64,000 bases of DNA from Candidatus Eisenbergiella stercoravium (GTDB lineage Bacteria; Bacillota; Clostridia; Lachnospirales; Lachnospiraceae). Of the stretch, positions 51,166 through 58,094 are shown in pieces. Under the pieces are notes generated by a model, which was not told the origin of the DNA, did no database searches, and saw only the letters and a program-made list of their open reading frames with translations. How positions within the stretch are numbered: the stretch's first letter is position 1; every line of letters begins with the position of its first letter. Both the position numbers and the translations under genes were made by a program. Where the stretch lies: NCBI GenBank assembly GCA_019113175.1, contig DXHY01000057.1:1-64000 (forward strand). Reading direction: 5' to 3'.

Positions 51166-52089
51166 TCAGTCATCCTGCTTTTGGGGCTTTTCCCCATGCG
51201 GCGGTTCCTTTTCCTCCGGCTTACAGCAGGGATCACAGGGCACATCGCAGTCGTTCTTGAGCATTTCTTCATATTTCGGCGGGCCGAGCTCAAGAGGCTT
51301 AATGGACAGGTCAAGGAGGTCTCCGCAGACGAAATCCAGACAGATGGTATCATCCGTGGGCCTGGTGCAGGCCTTTGGGACGACTGCCCTTCCTTTATGA
51401 GGAATTCTGTACTGCGAAAAATAGACCGTTTTCAGCAGGATACTCAGTCCGATGGTTGCCGTATCATCTTCCGGGCAGAAGCAGAGCACCTTGGGGATAG
51501 CGATCAGATTCAGACCCTGATGAAGGGCGGTATTATCCGGACCGAAGCCTATCACGTGAATGATGGCACAGCCGTCCGGCCCTTCCTCATGAGCGACGCC
51601 ATAGGGCGCATAGATCTCAAGCTCGACGCAGTCAGGATTGGTGTCCTCGTCCATATATTCATAGTCGCAGGAAGAAGGATCGCAGGGCAGGTACACCGCG
51701 CAGACCGTTTTTTCATCCAGAATCTTTCCTGTACAGTCATAGAAGGTGATAAAGAATTTCACCTTCAGGTTGGTAAGGGTGACCAGATAGCAGTTCGGCC
51801 TTCCGATAATAGGCACCGCACCGGATTTACAGCAGTCGCAGCCGAATGAGATATCCATAACCTGTACGGAAATACGGTCTATTTTGGAGCAGGAGGATTC
51901 AAGGGGAACATTTCTGCAGAGGTTGATCCCGAGCTCGTCATAAACAACGGGAGTGAGGACGGTCAGGCAGTCCGGGTCCCCGCAGATGGGATCGGTGCAG
52001 ACGTCCAGACATTTCCCCTTCCGGTCGATTCCGCAGCTCACATATCTTTTGGAACAGCATTTGCATTTTGCATTTTTGCTGGAGGGCAT
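51166..52089 (-). CDS. Cysteine-rich hypothetical protein (29 Cys in 307 aa)
   Basis: I do not recognise the family. Cys occur in clusters: CKCCSKRYVSC near the N-terminus, CTDPICGDPDC, FGCDCC, LPCDPSSC, FCPEDD, and CDVPCDPCC near the C-terminus. The tail is charged (KPEEKEPPHGEKPQKQDD). The middle (VTLTNLKVKFFITFYDCTGKILDEKTVCAVYLP) looks like a beta-sandwich. There is no signal peptide or membrane segment. A spore-coat or exosporium role would fit the composition but is a guess. The gene is divergent from the coiled-coil protein at 52219 with a spacer of about 130 bp. Confidence 0.7.
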   Translation of the reverse strand: MPSSKNAKCKCCSKRYVSCGIDRKGKCLDVCTDPICGDPDCLTVLTPVVYDELGINLCRNVPLESSCSKIDRISVQVMDISFGCDCCKSGAVPIIGRPNCYLVTLTNLKVKFFITFYDCTGKILDEKTVCAVYLPCDPSSCDYEYMDEDTNPDCVELEIYAPYGVAHEEGPDGCAIIHVIGFGPDNTALHQGLNLIAIPKVLCFCPEDDTATIGLSILLKTVYFSQYRIPHKGRAVVPKACTRPTDDTICLDFVCGDLLDLSIKPLELGPPKYEEMLKNDCDVPCDPCCKPEEKEPPHGEKPQKQDD

Positions 52090-52218
52090 ATGGAACGCTC
52101 CTTTAAAATTTCTTACTCTATTTTATGCTTTCCGCTTCTTTTTGTTCAGAAGCCTGAATATATTTATGATGTGGACTTTGACGTAAAAAGCATGGAGGCC
52201 GGCGGAAAGAGAGGAAAT

Positions 52219-53118
52219 ATGGCATATCAGATTTTTGAAATGGCGGACGGACAGAGGGTAGCGCTGTATGCTCAGGGAAATTCCATTTTTTCCTGCCTGC
52301 TTCCCTTTATGAGAGGGATGATTCCGGCAGAAGTGAAGACGGACTACCTCGCCCATCTGAGCGCGGCGGTATTCCGGGATACGGTATGTTATGTATATGA
52401 AAATCTGGAACATAAAGTGGTGATCGATACACTGGGAGCTTCTCCGGCCAGAATCCTTCTTTCGGACGGAACGGGCGGATACGGTTTTGAGAGTCTGCAG
52501 CTGATCGTAAGGGAGAACGGCCTGTATCTGTTTTATCAGGTCAGAAGAAAGGGGGAAAAGGCAGGACTCTATGTCTGTATGCCCTATCGGGAAAATGTAT
52601 GGGGAACGGTGTTTGAAGGGGAGGACGGAAGCTGGCAGGTGGAACTCCTTTCTGCGGAAGGGCAGACACAGCTTCTCTGCCTGGACAGCAGGGGAGGCAG
52701 GCTGCGCCTTTATGACTGGCGGAAAGACGCGGAATTCGTACAGCGCCGGTTTCTGGAGGAAGCGGCATATGAAAGGCAGATAGAGGAGCTGAAGGCCTCC
52801 TGGCAGGAGGAGAGAGCGCTGCTGGAAGCGGGAAAGGAGGAACTCCAGGCCGAGGCCATGGCGAAGCTGGGAGAGTTCCAGCAGGAAAAGGAGGAACGGA
52901 TGATCCAGTGCCGGAAGGAATATGAAAACAGGGTGGAGCGCCTGCGGACGGAATATGAAGGCAAGCTTTCCAAATGCCGGGAGGGCTATGAAGCCCAGCT
53001 GGAACAGGTGAAGAAACAGTATAACGAGCTGGCTCAGACTGCGGTAAAGCTGCAGCAGATCGGACGGAAGTGGAGGGATAAGTATTTCGGAAGAACGGAG
53101 GAAAAGGAAAACGTGTGA
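52219..53118 (+). CDS. Hypothetical protein with beta-rich head and C-terminal coiled coil
   Basis: The protein is 299 aa, family unknown to me. Residues 1-165 appear beta-rich (VALYAQGNSIFSCLLPFMRG, ARILLSDGTGGYGFESLQLIVRENGLYLFYQVRRKGEKAGLYVC). Residues 175-290 form a long charged coiled coil (ERQIEELKASWQEERALLEAGKEELQAE ... EYENRVERLRTEYEGKLSKCREGYEAQLEQVKKQY). The start at 52219 follows AGAGGAAAT; the frame is open to 52090. The head-to-head pairing with the Cys-rich gene suggests a shared role. No membrane segment is visible. Confidence 0.72.
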   Translation: MAYQIFEMADGQRVALYAQGNSIFSCLLPFMRGMIPAEVKTDYLAHLSAAVFRDTVCYVYENLEHKVVIDTLGASPARILLSDGTGGYGFESLQLIVRENGLYLFYQVRRKGEKAGLYVCMPYRENVWGTVFEGEDGSWQVELLSAEGQTQLLCLDSRGGRLRLYDWRKDAEFVQRRFLEEAAYERQIEELKASWQEERALLEAGKEELQAEAMAKLGEFQQEKEERMIQCRKEYENRVERLRTEYEGKLSKCREGYEAQLEQVKKQYNELAQTAVKLQQIGRKWRDKYFGRTEEKENV

Positions 53119-53170
53119 ACGGACGGGAAGCGCTCTCCGGGAAGTACGGATTCCAGTGAAAAATTATGCT

Positions 53171-53199
53171 TGAAATTTCTTCTGCTCTTTGTTAGAATA
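53171..53199 (+). promoter_or_regulatory. Promoter of tRNA-Val
   Basis: TTGAAA (53171-53176), 17 bp and TAGAAT (53194-53199). The start point would be within a few bases of the tRNA 5' end. Confidence 0.8.
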
Positions 53200-53207
53200 T
53201 CCGCATG

Positions 53208-53280
53208 GAGACATAGCTCAGCTGGGAGAGCATTTGCTTGACGTGTAAAGGGTCGCAGGTTCGAGTCCTGTTGTCTCCAT
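53208..53280 (+). tRNA. tRNA-Val (anticodon GAC)
   Basis: The acceptor stem GGAGACA (53208-53214) pairs with TGTCTCC (53273-53279), and the discriminator A is at 53280. The D arm is GCTCAGCTGGGAGAGC. The anticodon arm is TTTGC-TTGACGT-GTAAA with GAC at 53241-53243. The T arm GCAGG-TTCGAGT-CCTGT is present. No CCA is encoded; a T run follows. The sequence downstream is of different base composition and decayed, as often seen behind tRNA genes used for integration. Confidence 0.95.
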
Positions 53281-53404
53281 TTTTTGCTGGATGGGCGAAA
53301 TTACTGGGAATGCTGATAAACACCGGGTTTGTCGGCATTTTTTATTCTGGTAAAGCACATCTTATTCTGCCTCTGTTAAATCGTCAACAGTTATGGTTTT
53401 ATTT

Positions 53405-53669
53405 ATTAATTTTCGCATTTTATCAGGTTTGATATTATAATAAGCCTGTTCTTCTGCCAAACGTCAAGGCACATAAGGACATAATCGTCCCCTTCAGCAA
53501 TTTCCTTCTCCCACCTGAAGCGGCACTCCAGGTTCATAAAGCATTCCTCAATCAGAGGGGCATTTACCATTTCTGCCTGAATGGGAGTCAGACCGGCGGT
53601 CTTGATTTCATCCGTCTCAAAACCGTTTTTCCCGCCGCCAGGCGGAATTTGAATTACAAAAGAATGGCT
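53405..53669 (-). pseudogene. Remnant of a flavin reductase-like (flavoredoxin) gene
   Basis: The minus-strand frame between stops reads KNGFETDEIKTAGLTP, IQAEMVNAPLIEECFMNLECRF and EIAEGDDYVLMCLDVW. DKxxxAGLTP...VxAPLIEECxxNLECR is the typical middle of the flavin reductase-like family. No start codon precedes it: the upstream frame hits a stop at 53670-53672, and the protein ends about 20 residues after the match, so both ends of the usual protein of about 200 aa are missing. Neighbouring bases show no other intact gene. Confidence 0.6.
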
Positions 53670-53672
53670 TCA

Positions 53673-54018
53673 TCGTGAAATTTGCGTTTATTCCGTGTTA
53701 CGTCATAAAATCTCCCGGAAAAACGCAGTGGGGGAGGCTTTTGTATATTGCTCTAATACAAAATATGAACTATATTCTGTGCCGTCATGCCCAATTAACT
53801 TTTCCTCCGAGTGCTTAAAACCTAACTTTTTCAATGCGGTAATACGTTCCACCGCTGATACAATCCTTTATGTGCTCAAATTACAGTTCAAGATTTCTAA
53901 ATATGAAAAATCATAGCATTGAAGATTATGCGTGTCAATCGGATTACGGCTTTTCGGAGGGACTGTATGTCATATATGCGCAGGCATGCTTTTCAGACGC
54001 TTCAGATGCCAGGCGTTA
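53673..54018. other. AT-richer decayed region without a supported gene
   Basis: A minus-strand frame of about 55 codons (53703 to about 53870) reads VERITALKKLGFKHSEEKLIG and HDGTEYSSYFVLEQYTK before a stop. It looks like real but truncated coding sequence; I cannot name it. A 73-codon plus-strand frame across the same bases (53695-53916) has no RBS and is probably its shadow. Nothing else is seen until the Rrf2 promoter. Confidence 0.4.
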
Positions 54019-54047
54019 TTGACAGCTCACGTCATCTATGGTACTCT
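54019..54047 (+). promoter_or_regulatory. Promoter of the Rrf2-CcdA/TlpA operon
   Basis: TTGACA (54019-54024), 17 bp and TACTCT (54042-54047). Confidence 0.65.
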
Positions 54048-54056
54048 TTATGAAAT

Positions 54057-54083
54057 AAACTGTAATTTCAAAGAATACAGTTT
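54057..54083. promoter_or_regulatory. Possible Rrf2 operator
   Basis: Inverted repeat AAACTGTA (54057-54064) / TACAGTTT (54076-54083), centre spacing 11 bp, located just after the expected transcription start. Rrf2 proteins commonly repress their own operon from such sites. The match to any known Rrf2 consensus is not tested. Confidence 0.5.
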
Positions 54084-54125
54084 CTGAAAAAGGAGCCGCA
54101 GCAGGGCGGCGGAATGGAGAGGCTT

Positions 54126-54599
54126 ATGAGCAGCAACTTCTGTGTGGCGGTACATGGGCTGGTTTATCTGTATCACAGCCGGAGCACCGTATCCAGCGAG
54201 GAACTGGCGAAGCATATCTGTACGAATCCGGCAAGGGTGCGAAAGGTCATGCTGATGCTTAAGAAACAGGGACTCGTGCAGACCAGAGAAGGAAAGGATG
54301 GCGGCTACAGCTGTGTGGCGGAGGCGGGAAGGATCTCGCTGAGGCATATTGCGGAGGCAACGGATATGCATTTTGCGGAAGGGTTCCGCACGGGAAAAGG
54401 CTGTCCCGGACTGGCCGAAGGCGTGGAAGCGTTTGCGGATATGGCAGAGATCGATATGGACTGCCTGAATGCTTCCGGAATGGCGCAGGTGATGCAGGAG
54501 CTGTATGAGCAGATGGATGCATTGTGTATGGAGCGGCTGGGCCGGATTACGGTGGCAGATCTGGAAAAGCGGCTGAAAAACAGTGGGAGGACAGCATGA
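54126..54599 (+). CDS. Rrf2 family transcriptional regulator
   Basis: The protein is 157 aa. The N-terminal winged helix (SNFCVAVHGLVYLYHSRSTVSSEELAKHICTNPARVRKVMLMLKKQGLVQTREGKDGGYSC) includes the GxxGG wing typical of Rrf2. Cys6, Cys in GKGCPG, MDCLNAS and ALCMERL are available, but the clustered three-Cys cluster-binding motif of IscR is not obvious, so it may sense redox state through thiols or be a non-cluster member. The start at 54126 has GGAGAGGCTT. Its last bases overlap the transporter start (ATGA), so it surely governs that gene. Confidence 0.9.
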   Translation: MSSNFCVAVHGLVYLYHSRSTVSSEELAKHICTNPARVRKVMLMLKKQGLVQTREGKDGGYSCVAEAGRISLRHIAEATDMHFAEGFRTGKGCPGLAEGVEAFADMAEIDMDCLNASGMAQVMQELYEQMDALCMERLGRITVADLEKRLKNSGRTA

Positions 54600-56002
54600 A
54601 TTTGACAGTGGAAACTTCAGTTCCGGTTATAACCGTTTTCCTGCAGGGGCTTCTGAGCTTCTTTTCTCCCTGCGTGCTGCCGCTGGTGCCGCTTTATGTC
54701 AGCTATCTGGCCGGGGGCGCGCAGCGTGTGGAAGAGGACGGAAGCATCTATTATCCGAGAAAAAAGATACTGGTGAACACGCTGTTTTTCGTGATCGGAA
54801 TCAGCTTTACCTTTTTTCTGCTCGGATTCGGATTCACGGCGCTGGGACGCTTTTTTACCGATAACCGGGCCTGGTTTGCGAGAATCAGCGGCATTATCAT
54901 GATCCTGTTCGGGCTGTATCAGCTCGGGCTGTTTGGCCGTTCGGAGGCAATTGAAAGGGAACACAGGCTGCCTTTCCGGCTGGACAGGTTTACCATGAAT
55001 CCTCTGGTAGCCCTGCTTCTGGGTTTCACCTTCAGCTTTGCCTGGACGCCCTGTGTCGGGCCGACGCTGGCGAGCGTGCTTCTGATGGCGTCCTCTTCCG
55101 CAGCCGCGGGCAGGGGCTTTCTTCTGGTCGGCGTGTATACGCTGGGATTTGTGCTGCCCTTCCTCGCGGTCGGATTGTTTACGGGAGCGGTGCTGGATTT
55201 CTTCCGTAAAAAGAGAAACGTGGTCAGATACACGGTGAAAATCGGAGCCGTTCTGCTGATTCTGATGGGTATTATGACGCTGACCGGATTCATGAACGGC
55301 ATTACGGGTTATCTGTCCAGCATTTCTCCTGGAGGAACCGCTTCAGTGCAGGAGGAAGTCTCTGACGGCAGTGGAGGCGAAGGAGCTTCTGACGAAGCGC
55401 CGGCAGACGTGGAAACGGACAATGGCGCGGCTGAGGGAGATGCGAAAAGCGGCAGTGCGGAAAGCGGCGCGCAGAACGCCGGGGAAACCGGTCCGGAAGC
55501 GGGGACGGATGCTGGTGAAAGCGGGGAAGCGGATGCCGGACAGGACCTGACTCCGGCGATCGATTTTACGCTGACGGACCAGTATGGAGAGACGCATACC
55601 TTTTCCGATTACAAGGGGAAAACGGTATTTCTGAATTTCTGGGCTACCTGGTGCCCGCCCTGCAAGAGCGAGATGCCGGATATCCAGGCATTGTATGAAA
55701 AATATGGGGAGAATGAGGGAGATCTGATCGTTCTCGGCGTAGCGAATCCGAAGACGGACGATGCGCCCCATAATCAGGACGGGACTGTGGAAGAGGTGAC
55801 CGCTTATCTGGAAGAAAACGGCCTGACCTTCCCGGTGGTGATGGACACCACGGGCGAGCTTTTCTACTGGTACGGGATCAGCGCCTTCCCGACCACCTTC
55901 ATGATCGATGCCAACGGGAATGTGTACGGCTATGTATCCGGCGCGCTGACGGCGGACATCATGGAAAGCATTGTACAGCAGACCATGGAAAGTGTGAAGT
56001 AA
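54596..56002 (+). CDS. CcdA-TlpA fusion: thiol electron carrier with attached thioredoxin domain
   Basis: The protein is 468 aa. Residues 1-235 are the six-helix CcdA/DsbD-beta unit with its redox Cys in LLSFFSPCVLPLVPLY and FAWTPCVGPTLASVL. Residues about 240-320 are a Gly/Ala/Glu/Asp-rich linker. Residues 325-468 are a TlpA/ResA thioredoxin (FLNFWATWCPPCKSEMPDIQ, Cys353 and Cys356). Electrons pass from cytoplasmic thioredoxin through the membrane half to the outer domain, which would keep extracytoplasmic thiols reduced. In most bacteria these are separate proteins. GGGAGGACAGC is the RBS. A terminator follows. Confidence 0.93.
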   Translation: MNLTVETSVPVITVFLQGLLSFFSPCVLPLVPLYVSYLAGGAQRVEEDGSIYYPRKKILVNTLFFVIGISFTFFLLGFGFTALGRFFTDNRAWFARISGIIMILFGLYQLGLFGRSEAIEREHRLPFRLDRFTMNPLVALLLGFTFSFAWTPCVGPTLASVLLMASSSAAAGRGFLLVGVYTLGFVLPFLAVGLFTGAVLDFFRKKRNVVRYTVKIGAVLLILMGIMTLTGFMNGITGYLSSISPGGTASVQEEVSDGSGGEGASDEAPADVETDNGAAEGDAKSGSAESGAQNAGETGPEAGTDAGESGEADAGQDLTPAIDFTLTDQYGETHTFSDYKGKTVFLNFWATWCPPCKSEMPDIQALYEKYGENEGDLIVLGVANPKTDDAPHNQDGTVEEVTAYLEENGLTFPVVMDTTGELFYWYGISAFPTTFMIDANGNVYGYVSGALTADIMESIVQQTMESVK

Positions 56003-56020
56003 CAAACAGAAGATGATAAA

Positions 56021-56074
56021 AAAAGATCCCGGGAGGATCCGAAGCCATACAGGCCGGACCGCCCGGGATCTTTT
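56021..56074. terminator. Bidirectional terminator between ccdA-tlpA and asnA
   Basis: AAAAGATCCCGGG (56021-56033) and CCCGGGATCTTTT (56062-56074) form a 13-bp stem with A/T tails on both sides, serving two convergent genes. Confidence 0.9.
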
Positions 56075-56088
56075 ATACGATAGGAAAT

Positions 56089-57099
56089 CTACAGCAGATG
56101 GATACCGTTCTTTTCCGCTTCTTCGACGATCTGAGGAGGCCACAGGGAGGACTGCACCTCGCCGATGTGCGCCTTTCTCAGGAAGAACATACAGATGCGG
56201 GACTGGCCGATGCCGCCGCCGATGGTGAAGGGAAGCTGCTCCTCGATGACCGCCTTCTGAAAGGGAAGGCTGGCACGTTCGGGACAGCCGGCCTTTTCCA
56301 GCTGGGAAAGAAGAGCGTCCTTATCCACGCGGATACCCATGGAGGACAGCTCCAGCGCGATATCCAGAACCGGATAATAAACCACAATATCCGCGTTCAG
56401 GGACCAGTCATCATAGTCCGGAGCGCGTCCGTCGTGACGCTCGCCGGATTCCAGCACATCGCCGATCTGCATGATGCAGACAGCGCCCTTTGCCTTCGCA
56501 ATGTAATATTCCCGCTCCTTCGGACTGTAATCCGGGAACATGTTCTCCAGCTCCTGTGTGGTGATGAAGAAAATGTCGTGGGGCAGGATCTCTTCTATGT
56601 AATCATACTGAATGGACATGTATTTTTCGGTTTTGCGAAGCACCTTATAAACGGTGCGCACCACATCCTTCAGCGTGTCCAGATTGCGGTCCTGTCTGGA
56701 GATGATTTTTTCCCAGTCCCACTGGTCCACATAGATGGAATGGATGTTGTCCGTGATCTCATCCCTGCGGATGGCGCTCATGTCCGTATAGAGCCCCTCG
56801 CCCTCGCAGAAGCCGTATTTCTTCAGCGCATAGCGCTTCCATTTTGCCAGGGACTGCACCACCTGGGCTTCGTATTCGTTCTGTTCCTTAATGCCAAAGG
56901 AAACAGGCCGTTCCACGCCGTTCAGATCGTCATTCATTCCGGACGCAGGATCTACGAAAAGAGGCGCGGACACGCGCAGCAGATTCAGCCGTTCAGCCAG
57001 CAGTCTCTGAAAGAAATCCTTTACCGTTTTAATGCCGACCTGCGTATCATGCAGGGACAGCGCGGATTCATAGTTTTTCGGAATTTTTAAATGCTCCAT
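56089..57099 (-). CDS. asnA: Aspartate-ammonia ligase (ammonia-dependent asparagine synthetase)
   Basis: The protein is 336 aa. It makes asparagine from aspartate, ammonia and ATP. Class II synthetase landmarks are FFQRLLAERLNLLRVSAPLFVDPASGMNDDLNG, VQSLAKWKRYALKKYGF, VDQWDWEK and, near the end, PFTIGGGIGQSRICMFFLRKAHIGEVQ. Its own promoter lies at 57207-57235. The leader of about 100 nt is too short for a typical T-box and contains only a GCCGC-GAA-GCGGC hairpin (57118-57130) shortly before the RBS (GAGGTAGAT). Confidence 0.96.
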   Translation of the reverse strand: MEHLKIPKNYESALSLHDTQVGIKTVKDFFQRLLAERLNLLRVSAPLFVDPASGMNDDLNGVERPVSFGIKEQNEYEAQVVQSLAKWKRYALKKYGFCEGEGLYTDMSAIRRDEITDNIHSIYVDQWDWEKIISRQDRNLDTLKDVVRTVYKVLRKTEKYMSIQYDYIEEILPHDIFFITTQELENMFPDYSPKEREYYIAKAKGAVCIMQIGDVLESGERHDGRAPDYDDWSLNADIVVYYPVLDIALELSSMGIRVDKDALLSQLEKAGCPERASLPFQKAVIEEQLPFTIGGGIGQSRICMFFLRKAHIGEVQSSLWPPQIVEEAEKNGIHLL

Positions 57100-57117
57100 A
57101 TCTACCTCGTGATTTTA

Positions 57118-57130
57118 GCCGCGAAGCGGC
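57118..57130. repeat. Small GCCGC/GCGGC palindrome in the asnA leader
   Basis: GCCGC-GAA-GCGGC lies about 7 bp upstream of the asnA Shine-Dalgarno (minus strand). It resembles a short form of the GCC module that ends the longer arrays. Confidence 0.45.
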
Positions 57131-57206
57131 AATTAAAATAAAAGAAATTTGTACGGAATGCAAATTCCCAGGACGAAAACGGAGTTTTCATCCGCGATAC
57201 TTAATT

Positions 57207-57235
57207 ATATTAATCCATCACCGCAGTGATGTCAA
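57207..57235 (-). promoter_or_regulatory. Promoter of asnA
   Basis: On the minus strand TTGACA (plus 57230-57235), 17 bp and TAATAT (plus 57207-57212). A TATAAT is also present 3 bp further on with a 20-bp spacer. Confidence 0.7.
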
Positions 57236-57266
57236 TGAACAATCCTGATCACTGTGTGACACAATC

Positions 57267-58094
57267 CTAAAGGACGCCGATCCCCTGCGCGAGAAGAAAT
57301 ACGGCCATCAGCGCAGGCTGGTGAATCATATAGATGGGAAGGGTATGTCTTCCGATGAATTCCAGCGGAGGACAGAGACGGCGCCTGAAAAAGGCCGGCC
57401 ACTGCCGCAGGCCGCGACCGCACGGCGTACAGCGGAAGGTGAAGAATCCGCTCCAGAACAGAAAAATCCATGGAAGAAGTGAAAAGTAATCGGTGGAAAA
57501 AAAGCCGGGCCATGGAAATCCCAGGATCATCATGAAAGCGCCCTGATAGAGAAAATCTGGAAGAGCGCACAGGTGCAGGCCCTCAAAACCCAGATAGCCG
57601 GACGGTACATCCCTCGTCAGGAAAAAGAGAAGGAGACAGCAGATCAGGCCGGCGGGGGCAGGAAGGCGTATGAAAAGGGGATAGAGCAGCGCCGTGAGCA
57701 GAACCGCAAGGCCGAAAAAGCTTAAAACACCCATGATGACCAGGGACTGGGGCATGATGACGGCGGTGACGGCCGTGATCAGAATTCCGCAGGCGGAAAG
57801 CAGCAGGCCGCGTTTCATCCGCCTGCCCCCGTGAAAACGGCCGAGGCAGAAGGAGAAGCCGGACAGGAAGATGAACAGCCAGCAGATGCTCTGCTGCCAC
57901 AGATAACCGGGAAGTCCGCGGTATCCGGGAAGATCCATGCCGTAGAGCCAGACCAGATCCCAGGTACCGTGATAGGAGATCATGGAAATCAGATTGATGC
58001 CGCGCAGCAGATCCAGAAACCAGAGGCGGGAAGAAGCGGTGCGGCCAGCAGTTTCCCGGCTGGCCACGCCGGCCTTTGGAAAAGCTTTCATCAT
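57267..58094 (-). CDS. DUF1624-type membrane acyltransferase (heparan-alpha-glucosaminide acetyltransferase-like)
   Basis: The protein is 275 aa with about seven or eight hydrophobic helices. RLWFLDLLRGINLISMISYHGTWDLVWLYG at residues 23-52 contains the family DxxRG and the conserved His; GRHTLPIYMIHQPALM near the C-terminus is the other landmark. It may acetylate a sugar at the outer membrane face. Its start overlaps the yfhO stop by four bases (ATGA), so it is third in an envelope operon with the LTA-synthase-like gene and yfhO. Confidence 0.85.
   Translation of the reverse strand: MMKAFPKAGVASRETAGRTASSRLWFLDLLRGINLISMISYHGTWDLVWLYGMDLPGYRGLPGYLWQQSICWLFIFLSGFSFCLGRFHGGRRMKRGLLLSACGILITAVTAVIMPQSLVIMGVLSFFGLAVLLTALLYPLFIRLPAPAGLICCLLLFFLTRDVPSGYLGFEGLHLCALPDFLYQGAFMMILGFPWPGFFSTDYFSLLPWIFLFWSGFFTFRCTPCGRGLRQWPAFFRRRLCPPLEFIGRHTLPIYMIHQPALMAVFLLAQGIGVL

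Noticed and set aside
53260-53300. Attachment-site duplication of the tRNA-Val 3' end
   Set aside because: No second copy of the terminal 15-20 bases was seen in the following kilobase, so attL/attR cannot be claimed.
53695-53916. 73-codon plus-strand gene
   Set aside because: It lacks an RBS and overlaps a minus-strand frame with a more protein-like sequence; the region looks decayed.
57100-57200. T-box riboswitch upstream of asnA
   Set aside because: The leader from the likely start point is only about 100 nt and lacks a recognisable T-box sequence and specifier stem.
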